DNA of 64,000 nucleotides from the NCBI RefSeq assembly GCF_014197615.1, contig NZ_JACIFY010000002.1, positions 124,001 through 188,000 of the forward strand, read 5' to 3'. The notes under the pieces are model-generated. The model worked only from the letters and a program-made list of their open reading frames with translations, ran no database searches and was not told where the DNA came from. Origin of the DNA: Rhizobium esperanzae (GTDB lineage: Bacteria > Pseudomonadota > Alphaproteobacteria > Rhizobiales > Rhizobiaceae). Below, piece by piece: positions 1-9,031 of this stretch. How positions within the stretch are numbered: position 1 is the first letter of the stretch; each line of letters starts with the position of its first letter. A program made the translations under genes and the position numbers.

Positions 1-1
1 C

Positions 2-370
2 AATGCGGGCATCGAACCCACGATCGTCGAATATGCGAAAAATCCGCCATCACGGACGGAGCTGATCGGAATGATCTCCGATGCCGGTTTGACTGTACGC
101 CAGGCCCTCCGCGAGAAGGATACGCCCTATGCTGAACTCGGCCTCGGCAATCCCGACCTGACCGATGACCAGTTGCTCGACGCCATGCTCGCGCATCCGA
201 TCCTGATCAACCGGCCATTCGTCGTCACACCGCTCGGCACGCGCCTGTCACGGCCCTCCGAGTTGGTTCTGGAAATCCTGCCGGAGACGCACAAGGGCGC
301 CTTCACCAAGGAAGACGGCGAGAAGGTGCTCGACGCCGAAGGCAAGCGGATCCTCCGATCGCCTACTTGA
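2..370 (+). CDS. arsC: Arsenate reductase (glutaredoxin type), 5' end missing
   Basis: The reading frame is open from base 2, so the window cuts into the gene and the N-terminal catalytic Cys lies outside it. The visible part (about 122 residues) has the family hallmarks: an IVEYAKNPPSRTEL stretch after the active-site region, an AELGLGNPDLTDDQLLDAM helix and the HPILINRPFVVT block containing the conserved Arg that binds arsenate. The C-terminus (ETHKGAFTKEDGEKV) is typical of rhizobial ArsC. The family reduces arsenate to arsenite using glutathione and glutaredoxin in the cytoplasm. No other ars gene is visible here; partners would be to the left. The stop overlaps the convergent gene by 8 bp. 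Confidence 0.9.
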   Translation, partial: NAGIEPTIVEYAKNPPSRTELIGMISDAGLTVRQALREKDTPYAELGLGNPDLTDDQLLDAMLAHPILINRPFVVTPLGTRLSRPSELVLEILPETHKGAFTKEDGEKVLDAEGKRILRSPT

Positions 371-626
371 CGACGGCCGAACCCTTGACGATGTCGATCG
401 TCTCGCCGCCGTCGAGCCCGATGCGGTCGCCGTCGGGCGTCGTCATGAAGCAGCCGGAAGCGCAAAGGCTTTCCGAAGCGCCGGCATCGACCACGACTTC
501 GACGCGCTGGCCGCTCTCGGTGATGACGAGCACCACGGCGGCGGGATCGGTATTGGTGACGGATGCCGCATGAGCCGCCGGCGCGGCAAGCAGCGGGACA
601 AGCAGAACGGCGGCAAACCTTGCCAT
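363..626 (-). CDS. Small secreted protein of unknown function
   Basis: Encodes about 87 residues. The N-terminus (MARFAAVLLVPLLAAPAAHA) is a clear Sec signal peptide with an AHA cleavage site, so the mature protein is a periplasmic domain of about 67 residues with two cysteines (SLCASGC) that could form a disulfide. The open frame continues upstream to 686, but the signal peptide places the start at 626 or 629 (two ATGs in tandem). No family was recognised. It converges on and slightly overlaps arsC. Regular codon use and the signal peptide argue that it is real. Confidence 0.6.
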   Translation of the reverse strand: MARFAAVLLVPLLAAPAAHAASVTNTDPAAVVLVITESGQRVEVVVDAGASESLCASGCFMTTPDGDRIGLDGGETIDIVKGSAVVK

Positions 627-741
627 CATGTGCGGCGGCGCGGACGCGCCCTCCCCTCGAACGATCGGTGCTGCCCTCGGCAGCAATCCCGATGGTGGAG
701 ATGATGCACAGAGATCTGTGAACGATGGCTGAATGAGCCGT

Positions 742-3261
742 TCAGCTCTTCAGGCTGCCGTCCGCCGTCCGCCCGCGCAGCTGCCGCACCAGCCGTTCTT
801 CTTCCTCCCGTGGAGCCTCCTGGCCGCCCCTCTGCTCTTTGACGGCAGTGGGAAGGACAGGCGCAGCATCGCGATGAATGGTCAGATCGCTCTGCGGCAG
901 CGGGATCTCGATGCCCTCCGCCCTGAAGCGCCTGAGGATTTCGATCCGGAGATTGTTGCGCACCGTCATGCCGTCGCCCATGTCGGCGAGGAAGAAACGC
1001 AGCTCGAAATCCAGCGAATAGGGGCCGAAACGCAGGAATTCGACATGCGGCTCGGGATTGCGCATGACGAGCGGAATCTTCGAAGTCAGTTCCAGCAGGA
1101 TATCCATCACCTTCTGCGGATCGGCGTCGTAGCTGACGGAAACCGGTATTTCCGAACGGCCGATCCTGTTGCGGTGCGTCCAGTTGCCGACAAGGCCGTT
1201 GATCAGCTCCGAATTCGGCACGATGATCGATTGCTTGCGGAAGGTCTCGATCTCGGTGGCGCGCACCGAGATGCGCTTGACGATGCCTTCGGCCGTGCCT
1301 GAGACGACATGATCGCCGACCTTGAACGGCCGCTCGACGAGCAGGATCAGGCCGGAGACGAAGTTGGAGACGATGTTCTGCAGGCCGAAACCGATGCCGA
1401 CCGAGAGCGCCGAGGCGACGAGCGCGAAGCTCGACAGATCGATACCGGCGGACGAAACGCCGATGATCGCCGCCACGCCGACGCCGAGATAACCGATGCC
1501 CGTCTTGACCGAATTGCGCACGCCGAGATCGACATGGCTTCGCGCCATCACATTGCCGTCGAGCCAGCGCTGCAGCCAGCGCGTCAGCAGATAGACGCCG
1601 GCAAACAGCAGGATGCCGGTGCAGATACCGAGCAGCGAGATGCTGATGCCGCCGAGCTTGACCTCGGTAAACAGCCGGAAGGCGATCAGCTGCAGGTCCT
1701 GCACATGGAAGCCCCAGAGCAGCAGGATCAGCGGCACGCCGACGAGCAGCGCCACCGCATAGATGGCAAGGCCGACGAGCAGGCCGACCTGGTCGATCGC
1801 CACCGGCCCGAGATTGAAGCGGCGCGTCAGGAACCGCGCGAAGAAGGTATCGCCGAAGCTTTCCTGCCGCGATATCGCCTTGCCGGAGAGCAGGCCGACA
1901 TACATGGTGGCAACCACTGCGCCGGTGATGATGAGCTGCGTGGCGACGAAACGCGCGAGCCCCACATAACCCGCAAGCGCCGAAACGATCAGGGCAGTGC
2001 CGACGACACGCAGGATGATTGCCATGCCGCGCGGCCAATGCCGCCCCGGCGCATCCGGATCGCCGCTTCTTGCCAGCATCGGCTTACCGAAGGAGACCGC
2101 GATCAGGATCAGGCCGATGATGAGCGCGGCGATCAGGCTTCTCACAACGGTCAGCACCAGCGGCGAGCCCATCGCCTCGCCAATGCTGCTGAAGAGATAG
2201 TCGAGCCCGTTGATGACGGCCATCGCCAGCAGACAATAGCCGATCGAGCGCGCGCCGAGATTGGAAAGCCGCACCAGCCGCCAGTGCGGTTCGTGCGGCG
2301 CGAAAATCGCGTTGACGAAGCGGCCGACGAAATAGACGAGCCCGATCGTGCCGAACAGCGCGCCGATGACGGGCGCGATGTCGGGTCTCAGCACGTTGAA
2401 ACTGTTGAGGAAGAAGAAGGATGTGACGAGCAGCACCGAGAGCGCCAGCGTGCGGATCAGCGTCGACCAGAAGGCAATCGACAGCCGGCCGATATAGGAC
2501 GGATTCTCGACCGCCTCGTCGCGGCGCAGATACGAACCGAACAGCCTGTAGCTGCCGGAGAGCAGGATCAGTGCCGAAGCAAGCGACAGGAAGATCGCGG
2601 CAAACAGCGGGAAACGCTTGAACTTCCAGACGAAGCTAGCCCAGCCCGACAGCGCCTGTGCGAATTCGCCGGTCTCCCGCACGAAGGCGCTGGCCGCGTC
2701 GTCGAGGACGGAGACCGATATCTCTGTGCGCTTGAAAAGTGTTGCGGCAAAAAGCTGCCGCCGCATCTGGATGATCTCGTTGAGGAGCTTCGTCACCGCG
2801 ATCGACAGGTTTTCGGCATCGCCCGTCACCGCGTTGATCTGCGCCCGCTCGGCGGCGAGCGCATTACGCTCCTGGGTGACGATTTCGGCCTCCGGCGGCT
2901 GCCCGTCCTTCGGCGGATCGCCGATCTCGGCAAGCCGGTTCTTGATCTGGTCGAAACGCGGCCGCAGATTGACCGATATGGTGATGACGGCGCGGCTGAG
3001 TTCATCGGCCTTGGTCGCCAGCCCCACCAGCGCATCGTCGTTGTCAGCATTCTGCTTGACGCTGTCCTGAAATGCGGCGAGCTGAGTCTTCGCCTTCTCG
3101 ATGTCCTTCGCCGCCTGGTCGAACGGCGTATCGACAGCCGGCTGCGCAGCCGCCTGCGTCTGCTGTTCCTGCGCGACGGCCGCGGCACTCTCGAAATGCG
3201 CGCCGGCGAGCGCCAGCGTCACGAGAAGAATGGTGCGAAGCAGGATGGACCTCAGCCGCAA
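742..3261 (-). CDS. MscS-family mechanosensitive channel with N-terminal DUF3772-type domain
   Basis: 839 residues. A signal peptide (about residues 1-30) is followed by a helical periplasmic domain rich in Ala, Gln and Lys (about 35-200) resembling DUF3772, then about ten membrane segments and a C-terminal MscS module. The pore-lining helix region (SALSVGIGFGLQNIVSNF) and the beta domain (ERPFKVGDHV, then IIVPNSELI) are classic MscS. The family releases solutes during hypo-osmotic shock; the large size resembles the MscK/YbdG-like branch. The start is TTG, chosen because a strong GGAGG lies 6-7 bases upstream and the signal peptide begins there. The downstream end sits 56 bp from the small secreted-protein gene on the same strand. 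Confidence 0.88.
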   Translation of the reverse strand: MRLRSILLRTILLVTLALAGAHFESAAAVAQEQQTQAAAQPAVDTPFDQAAKDIEKAKTQLAAFQDSVKQNADNDDALVGLATKADELSRAVITISVNLRPRFDQIKNRLAEIGDPPKDGQPPEAEIVTQERNALAAERAQINAVTGDAENLSIAVTKLLNEIIQMRRQLFAATLFKRTEISVSVLDDAASAFVRETGEFAQALSGWASFVWKFKRFPLFAAIFLSLASALILLSGSYRLFGSYLRRDEAVENPSYIGRLSIAFWSTLIRTLALSVLLVTSFFFLNSFNVLRPDIAPVIGALFGTIGLVYFVGRFVNAIFAPHEPHWRLVRLSNLGARSIGYCLLAMAVINGLDYLFSSIGEAMGSPLVLTVVRSLIAALIIGLILIAVSFGKPMLARSGDPDAPGRHWPRGMAIILRVVGTALIVSALAGYVGLARFVATQLIITGAVVATMYVGLLSGKAISRQESFGDTFFARFLTRRFNLGPVAIDQVGLLVGLAIYAVALLVGVPLILLLWGFHVQDLQLIAFRLFTEVKLGGISISLLGICTGILLFAGVYLLTRWLQRWLDGNVMARSHVDLGVRNSVKTGIGYLGVGVAAIIGVSSAGIDLSSFALVASALSVGIGFGLQNIVSNFVSGLILLVERPFKVGDHVVSGTAEGIVKRISVRATEIETFRKQSIIVPNSELINGLVGNWTHRNRIGRSEIPVSVSYDADPQKVMDILLELTSKIPLVMRNPEPHVEFLRFGPYSLDFELRFFLADMGDGMTVRNNLRIEILRRFRAEGIEIPLPQSDLTIHRDAAPVLPTAVKEQRGGQEAPREEEERLVRQLRGRTADGSLKS

Positions 3262-3450
3262 AAGCGCCTCCGGAAAGTTGTCGTCGGGACAGAATGCCTG
3301 CTTTTCATAGCAAAGAAAGGCGACAGAAAGGCGGAAGATGCCGAAAGCGCCTTGCCTCGAACTTGTCCCATAGGATGCAGCCGGGCCTTCGTCTCGTCCT
3401 TGTCGCCCTCTTGAAACCGCAGCACCCTACGGCAATAGCCATGGGAACGC

Positions 3451-4002
3451 TCAGAAACCGGCGCCGGGCTTGGAGAGATAGTCGCGCTCCCCAGCCGTCG
3501 ACTCCCGTCCGAGCATGGCGTTGCGGTGCGGAAAACGCCCATAGGCGGCGATCACGTCGCGGTGGCGGATCGCATAATCGAGGTACTCCTCGTCACCGAG
3601 CGCAGTGAACAATTCCACCGAGCGTTCCTGCTCGCCGAGATCCTCGGCATGTTCGAACGGCAAATAGAAGAAGGTGCGGCAGGCGGGCTCCACCGCCTGG
3701 TCGGCGCCCGACGCGAGCGCAAGCTTGGCCTCCCGAAGCGCCAGCCCGTCGGTGGCAACGGCAAGCGCCGTTCCGCGATAGATGTTGCGCGGAAACTGGT
3801 CGAGCACGATGACAGCCGCCAGCCGGCATATGGGATCGCTCCGCCACTCATCGCCGACGCCGGCGGCGAGCGCCAGATGCGTATCGCGGAAGCCTTCGCG
3901 GATCTCGACATCGAGCTCCGGCGGCGGACGGAACCACAGCTCCCGGCCGCATCGGACGAACCAAAAATCATAGACTTCGCGAGGTGTGCGGATCGTCGTC
4001 AT
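3451..4002 (-). CDS. DUF924 family protein
   Basis: 183 residues from the chosen ATG (MTTIRTPREV); the frame continues to 4038 but those extra residues look non-coding. Family features are the opening PREVYDFWF, the WF..DP-like region, LAAVIVLDQFPRNIYRGT near residue 75, and FFYLPFEHAEDL near residue 125. DUF924 proteins are helical, TPR-like and cytoplasmic, and their biochemical role is not established. It is a single-gene unit between the MscS channel and a palindromic repeat. Confidence 0.85.
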   Translation of the reverse strand: MTTIRTPREVYDFWFVRCGRELWFRPPPELDVEIREGFRDTHLALAAGVGDEWRSDPICRLAAVIVLDQFPRNIYRGTALAVATDGLALREAKLALASGADQAVEPACRTFFYLPFEHAEDLGEQERSVELFTALGDEEYLDYAIRHRDVIAAYGRFPHRNAMLGRESTAGERDYLSKPGAGF

Positions 4003-4087
4003 GTTTCCATTCCCTAGCGTTAGGCTTAATGATGTCATGCTGGTAAGTTGTTATAAGAAAATAGATAACGGCGTGCCGCGCAGCCCC

Positions 4088-4155
4088 CATCGTTTCCCCC
4101 TTCCCCCAATGGGGAGAAGGTGCCCGTAGGGCGGATGAGGGGGCCGCAGGCACAC
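4088..4155. repeat. Rhizobial palindromic intergenic repeat (CTCATCCGCC...CTTCTCCCC type)
   Basis: On the minus strand this reads CCCCCTCATCCGCC, then GGGCACCTTCTCCCC, then ATTGGGGGAAG. The two arms around CCCCAATGGGG can fold into a hairpin. From general knowledge this pattern is a very common short repeat between genes in Rhizobium and relatives. It lies 14 bp after the stop of the sensor kinase, so its RNA could act as a 3' hairpin for that transcript. Confidence 0.7.
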
Positions 4156-4169
4156 CCTTCACTCCCAAT

Positions 4170-5234
4170 TTATTTCCCCTCGCCCAACGAAAACACCAGC
4201 GTCGCCTTCGTCCCATCATGCCCGGGGTCATAAGCGAAATCCGATTTCAAGCTCGCTGTCATGGCCGTCAGGATGCGCGTGCCGAGGCCGGTTCCCCTGG
4301 CAGGGTTCGACGGGTCGAAACCGGCGCCATCGTCCTCGACGACGACCCGCAGCGCCTCGTCTGTCTGATCCACGAAGACGCGGATTTCGCCCGGCACGCT
4401 GTCCGGATAGGCATATTTGAAGGCGTTGGTGACGAGCTCACTGACGATCAGGCCGAGGGTAATCACCTTGTCGGTCGCCAGGTTGACCGGCGCGGCGGTC
4501 AACACGATGCGGTGCGGCCGCTTGTCGTCACGCATCGAGGCTTCGAGTTCGGTGAGCAGGCTGTTCAGATATTCGTCGACCTGCACCGAGCCAACCTGCC
4601 GGTTGGTATAGAGCCGGCGGTGCACGCTGGCGATGGCGTTGATGCGCATCTGCGTCTCGTGCAGCGCATCGATCGCCACCTGGTCCTTGGTCATCGAGGA
4701 TTGCATGCGGATCAGCGCGCCGACGAGGCCTAAGCTGTTGGCAATGCGGTGATTGACTTCGGCAAGCAGCATCTCGGCGAGGTCGCGCTGCTGGCGGATC
4801 ACCTCCTGCGCCTGCGCCGTCTCGCGGCGAAACCGCGCCCGCTCCAGCGCCTGCTCGAGGGCGGCGGCAAGCAGGTCGAAATAATCGGCCGAGATTCCCT
4901 TGAGCATGTAATCGTCGGCGCCGGCCTTTAGCGCCGCCACCGCAATGCCGGTATCGTCCGAACCGGTGGCATAGATGACCGGCGGATGATCCGGCGTCGC
5001 CGTGATGCAGGGCAGGATGTCGAGGCCGGTCTCATCGGCCAGGAGATGATCGAGCACGACGGCATCGATGCCGCCTTCGCCAAGTCTCGCAAGGCCGGCA
5101 GCACCATTCCGCGCCCACTCGACCGAAAAGCCGCGCCGGCCGAGATTCTTCTGCATCAGCAGCGACAGCCCCTCGTCGTCGTCGATATAGAGGATGTGGA
5201 TCAGGCCGTCCGCATCGACGTTAGAATTGCTCAT
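4170..5234 (-). CDS. Response-regulator receiver fused to a HisKA_2-type histidine kinase
   Basis: 354 residues. Residues about 13-130 form a receiver domain (acidic patch IDDDEG, phospho-acceptor in AVVLDHLLADETG, conserved Lys in DYMLKG). A coiled linker follows, then a HisKA_2 dimerisation domain with the phospho-His in LLAEVNHRIANSLG and a HATPase domain (ELVTNAFKYAY, DDGAGFDP, GTGLGTRI). No membrane segment is seen, so it is cytoplasmic. Such proteins usually act in alphaproteobacterial general-stress or phosphorelay signalling; the partner is unknown. The start at 5234 has GGGAGA upstream; the frame runs on to 5312 without a ribosome-binding site. Confidence 0.87.
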   Translation of the reverse strand: MSNSNVDADGLIHILYIDDDEGLSLLMQKNLGRRGFSVEWARNGAAGLARLGEGGIDAVVLDHLLADETGLDILPCITATPDHPPVIYATGSDDTGIAVAALKAGADDYMLKGISADYFDLLAAALEQALERARFRRETAQAQEVIRQQRDLAEMLLAEVNHRIANSLGLVGALIRMQSSMTKDQVAIDALHETQMRINAIASVHRRLYTNRQVGSVQVDEYLNSLLTELEASMRDDKRPHRIVLTAAPVNLATDKVITLGLIVSELVTNAFKYAYPDSVPGEIRVFVDQTDEALRVVVEDDGAGFDPSNPARGTGLGTRILTAMTASLKSDFAYDPGHDGTKATLVFSLGEGK

Positions 5235-5422
5235 TCCGTCTCCCGGCGTTCTCTCTGAGCGACGACCGCCCGCAAGCGTCCGAGTCGTCCGCATGGCAAT
5301 GTCGTATTGCATTGGCCGCCTGAGGTAAACAGCCGCGGTCCCTCACTCTCGTCGCGGGCGGGGCGGAAGGGAGTTGTGGGAAAGCCGGCATTTTCAGCCG
5401 CCCGATTGGTTCCGTCGGCAGG

Positions 5423-6868
5423 TTAGTTTTTCTGGAATTTCCTGTGGCCTGATACTTCCGCCCCCGCCCCTGCCGGCAATTGCAGAAAGCGCAGCGACGA
5501 GGCGACGCCGATGGCGCCGACCACCACGAAGGCCCAGCGAAAGTCGGCAAGAACGGGATTGCCGACGCCCCTGAAAGCCGAGGAGATGTTGAGCACAGCC
5601 GCAGCCACCGCGACGCCGAGCAGCATCGACACCTGCTGCAGCATGCTCGACAGCGTCGAGGCCGAGCTTCGCTGCGCCGGGCCGATATCGGCAAAGGCGA
5701 GCGTGTTCAGCGCGGTGAATTCCATCGACCGCGACAGGCCGGCGAGAAAAAGCAGCGCATGGACGACAAACTGCGGTGTATCAGGCGACAGAAAACCGCA
5801 GGCGACGATCGAAAATGCCGCAATCAGCCCATTAAGCACCAGCACCGTGCGGAAGCCGAAGAACCGCAGCAGCGGCGTCGTCACCGTCTTCATGCCGAGA
5901 TTGCCGAGAAAATAGACGAGCAGATAGGCGCCGGCGACAATCGAACTCAGCCCGAAGCCGAGCTGGAACAACAGCGGCAGCAGGAATGGTGTTGCATTGA
6001 TCGCCACCCGGCAGGCCGTGCCGGCAGACAGCGTCGACATCGAGAAGGTCTGGGCGCGGAAGGCCGAGAGATCGAGCAGCGGATTGTCGACGGCAAGGAA
6101 ATGGCGCGTCGCCAGGACGGAGAGCACGATACCAGCCGCCAGCATCGTCACGATAGGCAGGAGTCCGCCATCCCACTTGACCGAAAGCTCCAGCGCCGCA
6201 AGCAGGAAAGTCAGCCCCGCCGCACTCAGGATGAAGCCCAAAAAATCCAGCCGGCCGGGATCCGTCTCCCGCTGCTCCGGCACGAAGCGCAGCACCAGCC
6301 CCATGCCGAGAATGCCGATCGGAATATTGATGAGGAAGTTCCAATGCCAGCTGGCATAGGTGGTGATGAAGCCGCCGAGCACCGGCCCGATCACCGGCGC
6401 CGTCAGCGCCGGCCAGGTGATCAGCGCGATCGCCTGCACCAGCTCCGACTTGCGGGCATTCTTCAGCACGATAATGCGCCCGACCGGCGTCATCAGCGCG
6501 CTGCCCGCCCCCTGCAGCGCGCGCCACAGCACGAATTCCATCAGGCTGCCGGACAGCCCGCAGAACAGCGAGGCGCCGGTGAAGACGGCGATCGACATCA
6601 GGAAGATACGGCGTGCGCCGAACCGGTCGCCGAGCCAGCCCGACAGCGGAATGAAGGCGGCCATCGTCAGCATGTAGACGGTAATGCCGATGCTCATCGA
6701 CACCGGCTGAACGCCGAAGCTCGTCGCCATCTGCGGCAGCGACGTCGCGACGATCGTGCCGTCGAGGATCTGCATGAAGAAGGAGACGGCGACAACAAGC
6801 GCCACGATTTTCGCCTGGCGGCCGCTTGCCGCCTCTTGCCCGTTTTCGCTCGTTTCTGCCGTGGTCAT
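5423..6868 (-). CDS. MFS multidrug exporter, DHA2 (14-TM, EmrB/QacA) family
   Basis: 481 residues with about 14 hydrophobic segments. The N-terminal segment VVAVSFFMQILDGTIVATSLP is the DHA2 motif D1 region, and WLGDRFGARRIF is motif A. Motif C appears as APVIGPVLGGFI, followed by WHWNFLINIPIG, a strong DHA2 signature. The family uses the proton gradient to expel hydrophobic drugs from the inner membrane. No adaptor (EmrA) or adjacent regulator gene is present, so it appears to be a single-gene unit. Substrate cannot be told from sequence. The ribosome-binding site before the ATG is weak. Confidence 0.9.
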   Translation of the reverse strand: MTTAETSENGQEAASGRQAKIVALVVAVSFFMQILDGTIVATSLPQMATSFGVQPVSMSIGITVYMLTMAAFIPLSGWLGDRFGARRIFLMSIAVFTGASLFCGLSGSLMEFVLWRALQGAGSALMTPVGRIIVLKNARKSELVQAIALITWPALTAPVIGPVLGGFITTYASWHWNFLINIPIGILGMGLVLRFVPEQRETDPGRLDFLGFILSAAGLTFLLAALELSVKWDGGLLPIVTMLAAGIVLSVLATRHFLAVDNPLLDLSAFRAQTFSMSTLSAGTACRVAINATPFLLPLLFQLGFGLSSIVAGAYLLVYFLGNLGMKTVTTPLLRFFGFRTVLVLNGLIAAFSIVACGFLSPDTPQFVVHALLFLAGLSRSMEFTALNTLAFADIGPAQRSSASTLSSMLQQVSMLLGVAVAAAVLNISSAFRGVGNPVLADFRWAFVVVGAIGVASSLRFLQLPAGAGAEVSGHRKFQKN

Positions 6869-7059
6869 GGGTCTGCCAATGAAAATTCCGGATGGCGCGG
6901 CGGGAAGCAGGGAGGAAGCCGATCGAAGATCTGCCGCGTGGGGAACGTGGATTTGAAAAGCCGCGCACTGGCTGAATACGCCCGTTGCATCAGGCCGGAA
7001 AGGCTAAATCTCGCACTGTGCGAGAATATTCCCGGACGCGTACGGGGTCCGGCGCCCGC

Positions 7060-7086
7060 TAAAGAAAAAGCCCCGCCGGAGCGAGG
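7060..7086 (-). terminator. Intrinsic terminator on the minus strand, possibly ending a small RNA
   Basis: Read on the minus strand: GCCTCGC, loop TCCG, GCGGGGC, then TTTTTCTTT. The stem is seven pairs with one G-T. It lies about 150 bp beyond the esterase stop at 7236, which is far for a plain 3' end. The rest of the 6869-7235 gap contains no convincing gene. The stretch 7087-7150 on the minus strand is C-rich with CCTCC and may be the body of a small RNA. Confidence 0.7.
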
Positions 7087-7235
7087 CCAAGTTTGCACCG
7101 CTCCGGGAAAACAGGAACGGCGTGGAGGTCCATACCTTGCGAGCTACCCCGCAGCGAGGCCAGATTTCGCCGGATCGGTACGCCCATCGACGAAATTTTG
7201 CGATTCGTCAAAGATTACACCGCTCCTGATGGCCG

Positions 7236-7964
7236 TCAGATGTAGAGCGGCGCCATCCTCCGCCAGGCGCCGGCGCGGTGGGCGCGGCCGTCCCAGACAT
7301 GCAATTGATGGCGGATGTTCTTCTCGCCGAGCAGCCGGCTGAGATAGCGGTTGTTGTCGAGGAAGGGATCGGCATCGCCGATCGTCAGAACGATGTCGAT
7401 CTCGCGCAGCCTGTCGAGCCGCCAGTCCGAACCAAGACCGGGCAGGAAATGCGTCGGCGTGTGGAAATAGACGCTGTCGTCGTAATAGCCGTCGAACAGG
7501 TCGCCGAAAGATTCCACCTTCATCGTCAGGTCGTAGCGCCCGGAAAAAGCGACGAGCTTGCGGAAGAGATGCGGGTGACGGAAGACAAGGCTCGCTGCCT
7601 GGAAAGCGCCGAGACTGCATCCATACACGATGGTGCAGTCATGCGGGTTCTTCGCCGCCATCAGCGGCAGCACCTCGTTGAGGATGTAGTCCTCCAGCGC
7701 CGCATGCCGGCGGATGCGCTCGGCCGGTTGGCGGTGGAAGCCGTAGAGGCTGTCTGCCGCCAGGCCCTCGATGCAATAGAGCTGGAGGTGGCCGGCCTGC
7801 AGCTTCTCCGTGAGGCTTTCGACCAGGCCGAGCTGCTCATATTCGAAAAAGCGCCCTTCCCGCGTCGGAAACACCAGCACCTTGGCGCCGGCATGGCCGA
7901 ACACCAGCATCTCCATGTCTCGATGCAGACGCTGACTGTACCAGCGGAGATATTCGCGGTTCAT
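7236..7964 (-). CDS. Putative esterase (alpha/beta hydrolase, esterase D-like)
   Basis: 242 residues, no signal peptide. The nucleophile elbow is GCSLGAF (Ser near residue 126), the acid is probably the Asp in TIGDADPFLDN, and the His lies in WDGRAHRAGAW close to the C-terminus. The MNREYLRWYSQRL opening and VLVFPTREGRFFEYE match the bacterial putative esterase family that includes esterase D and mycolyltransferase-like folds. Natural substrate is unknown. The start codon overlaps the upstream esterase stop by four bases (ATGA), so the two genes are translationally coupled. Confidence 0.82.
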   Translation of the reverse strand: MNREYLRWYSQRLHRDMEMLVFGHAGAKVLVFPTREGRFFEYEQLGLVESLTEKLQAGHLQLYCIEGLAADSLYGFHRQPAERIRRHAALEDYILNEVLPLMAAKNPHDCTIVYGCSLGAFQAASLVFRHPHLFRKLVAFSGRYDLTMKVESFGDLFDGYYDDSVYFHTPTHFLPGLGSDWRLDRLREIDIVLTIGDADPFLDNNRYLSRLLGEKNIRHQLHVWDGRAHRAGAWRRMAPLYI

Positions 7965-8920
7965 GGCACCCTGAAGAACTGTCCGATCTTGTCGCGGAGA
8001 ACCGCCTCTTGCTGAGCACTTCCAGGGTAATCGAAATGCCCGGCGTCCAGGATGAAGATTTCATTATATTTCGGTATCGAATTGGCGACAGCGAACTGAC
8101 AGGGCGGCGCAACGGCAGGATCGAAAAGGGCGACTGCCGTCAGCATCGGCACGCTGATCCCAGATGCCGCGGTCGCCGCATCGTAGAAGCGCAGCGTCTC
8201 CAGCACGTTTCCATGCTCGGCCTGATATTCCTGTACCGATTGGGCGCTGCCGACGCTCGGCAGCTTGAGGCGCAGGGGCTGGTGGCCGAAGCTCGGCAGC
8301 GCCAGATGCCCGCGGTCGATGCGCCCGTCATAGGCGATCGCCATTGCCCCGACCCCACCGCCGAAGCTGATGCCGCTATAGCCGATATGCCCTGAAAGCC
8401 AGGGATAGAGCGCCACAAGCGCCGACACGGCTAGCCAGATATCCTCGACGCAGCCGCCGATGATATAGGAATCCCGCTTGTCGATATTATGCAGCACATG
8501 CCAGGACGGGTTCTCGGAAATCTCCGGACGGCTGCTCAGCGACAGCCCCCGGCAGCAGGGAAAGACGAGCGCCGTTTCCCTGACCGGCAGGTCGAAATCC
8601 GGACGGTCACGCCCGCCATAGCCATGCCCGACGACAAGCCCGCGCCGCACCTGCCCTTGCCGCGGCAGCAACAGCCAGCCGCCGATCCTGAAATCACCGG
8701 TCGAGTGATAGACGAGGTCGAGGACGTGCCAGTCGGGATGGGTAAGCTCACTTCGAGACAGCACCGGCCGCGGATCGACATCAAGTGCCTTCAGATACCG
8801 CGCCTCCCAGAATGCGTCGAAACCATCCGGCTCATCCGGCGGCTGGACAGCGAGAAGCTCTTGAAGCCGCATGCCGTAGGTCGGATCGAAGGCGAAGGGA
8901 TGTGTCTTCGGAATGCTCAT
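7961..8920 (-). CDS. Acetyl xylan esterase-like hydrolase (AXE1/CE7 family)
   Basis: 319 residues. The CE7-like features are the RGG/GHGYGGRDRPDFDLP oxyanion region, FPCCRGLSLS, the nucleophile in GYSGISFGGG (Ser about 190), Asp in ALFDPAVAPP and His in AGHFDYPG. CE7 enzymes deacetylate acetylated sugars and small esters. There is no signal peptide, so it acts in the cytoplasm, probably on imported oligosaccharides or other acetyl esters. It is the first gene of a two-gene operon with the esterase at 7236-7964. Residue numbers are approximate. Confidence 0.82.
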   Translation of the reverse strand: MSIPKTHPFAFDPTYGMRLQELLAVQPPDEPDGFDAFWEARYLKALDVDPRPVLSRSELTHPDWHVLDLVYHSTGDFRIGGWLLLPRQGQVRRGLVVGHGYGGRDRPDFDLPVRETALVFPCCRGLSLSSRPEISENPSWHVLHNIDKRDSYIIGGCVEDIWLAVSALVALYPWLSGHIGYSGISFGGGVGAMAIAYDGRIDRGHLALPSFGHQPLRLKLPSVGSAQSVQEYQAEHGNVLETLRFYDAATAASGISVPMLTAVALFDPAVAPPCQFAVANSIPKYNEIFILDAGHFDYPGSAQQEAVLRDKIGQFFRVP

Positions 8921-9031
8921 GTGGGATTTGTCGTGTGAAAGCGCCGGCTACGCAAGACTTGCCGCTCTATTTGACCGTGACCTCGCTCAGTCATTTCATC
9001 GAAGCCGACAAGCAGACGAAAGCTTCAAGCT

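Noticed and set aside
1309..3414. 701-codon plus-strand open frame opposite the MscS gene
   Set aside because: Its translation is low-complexity (Asp, Arg, Glu, Gln, His rich), an antisense shadow of a high-GC gene; the minus strand encodes a clear channel.
5480..7342. 620-codon plus-strand open frame opposite the MFS exporter
   Set aside because: Arg/Gln/His-rich shadow; no recognisable domain.
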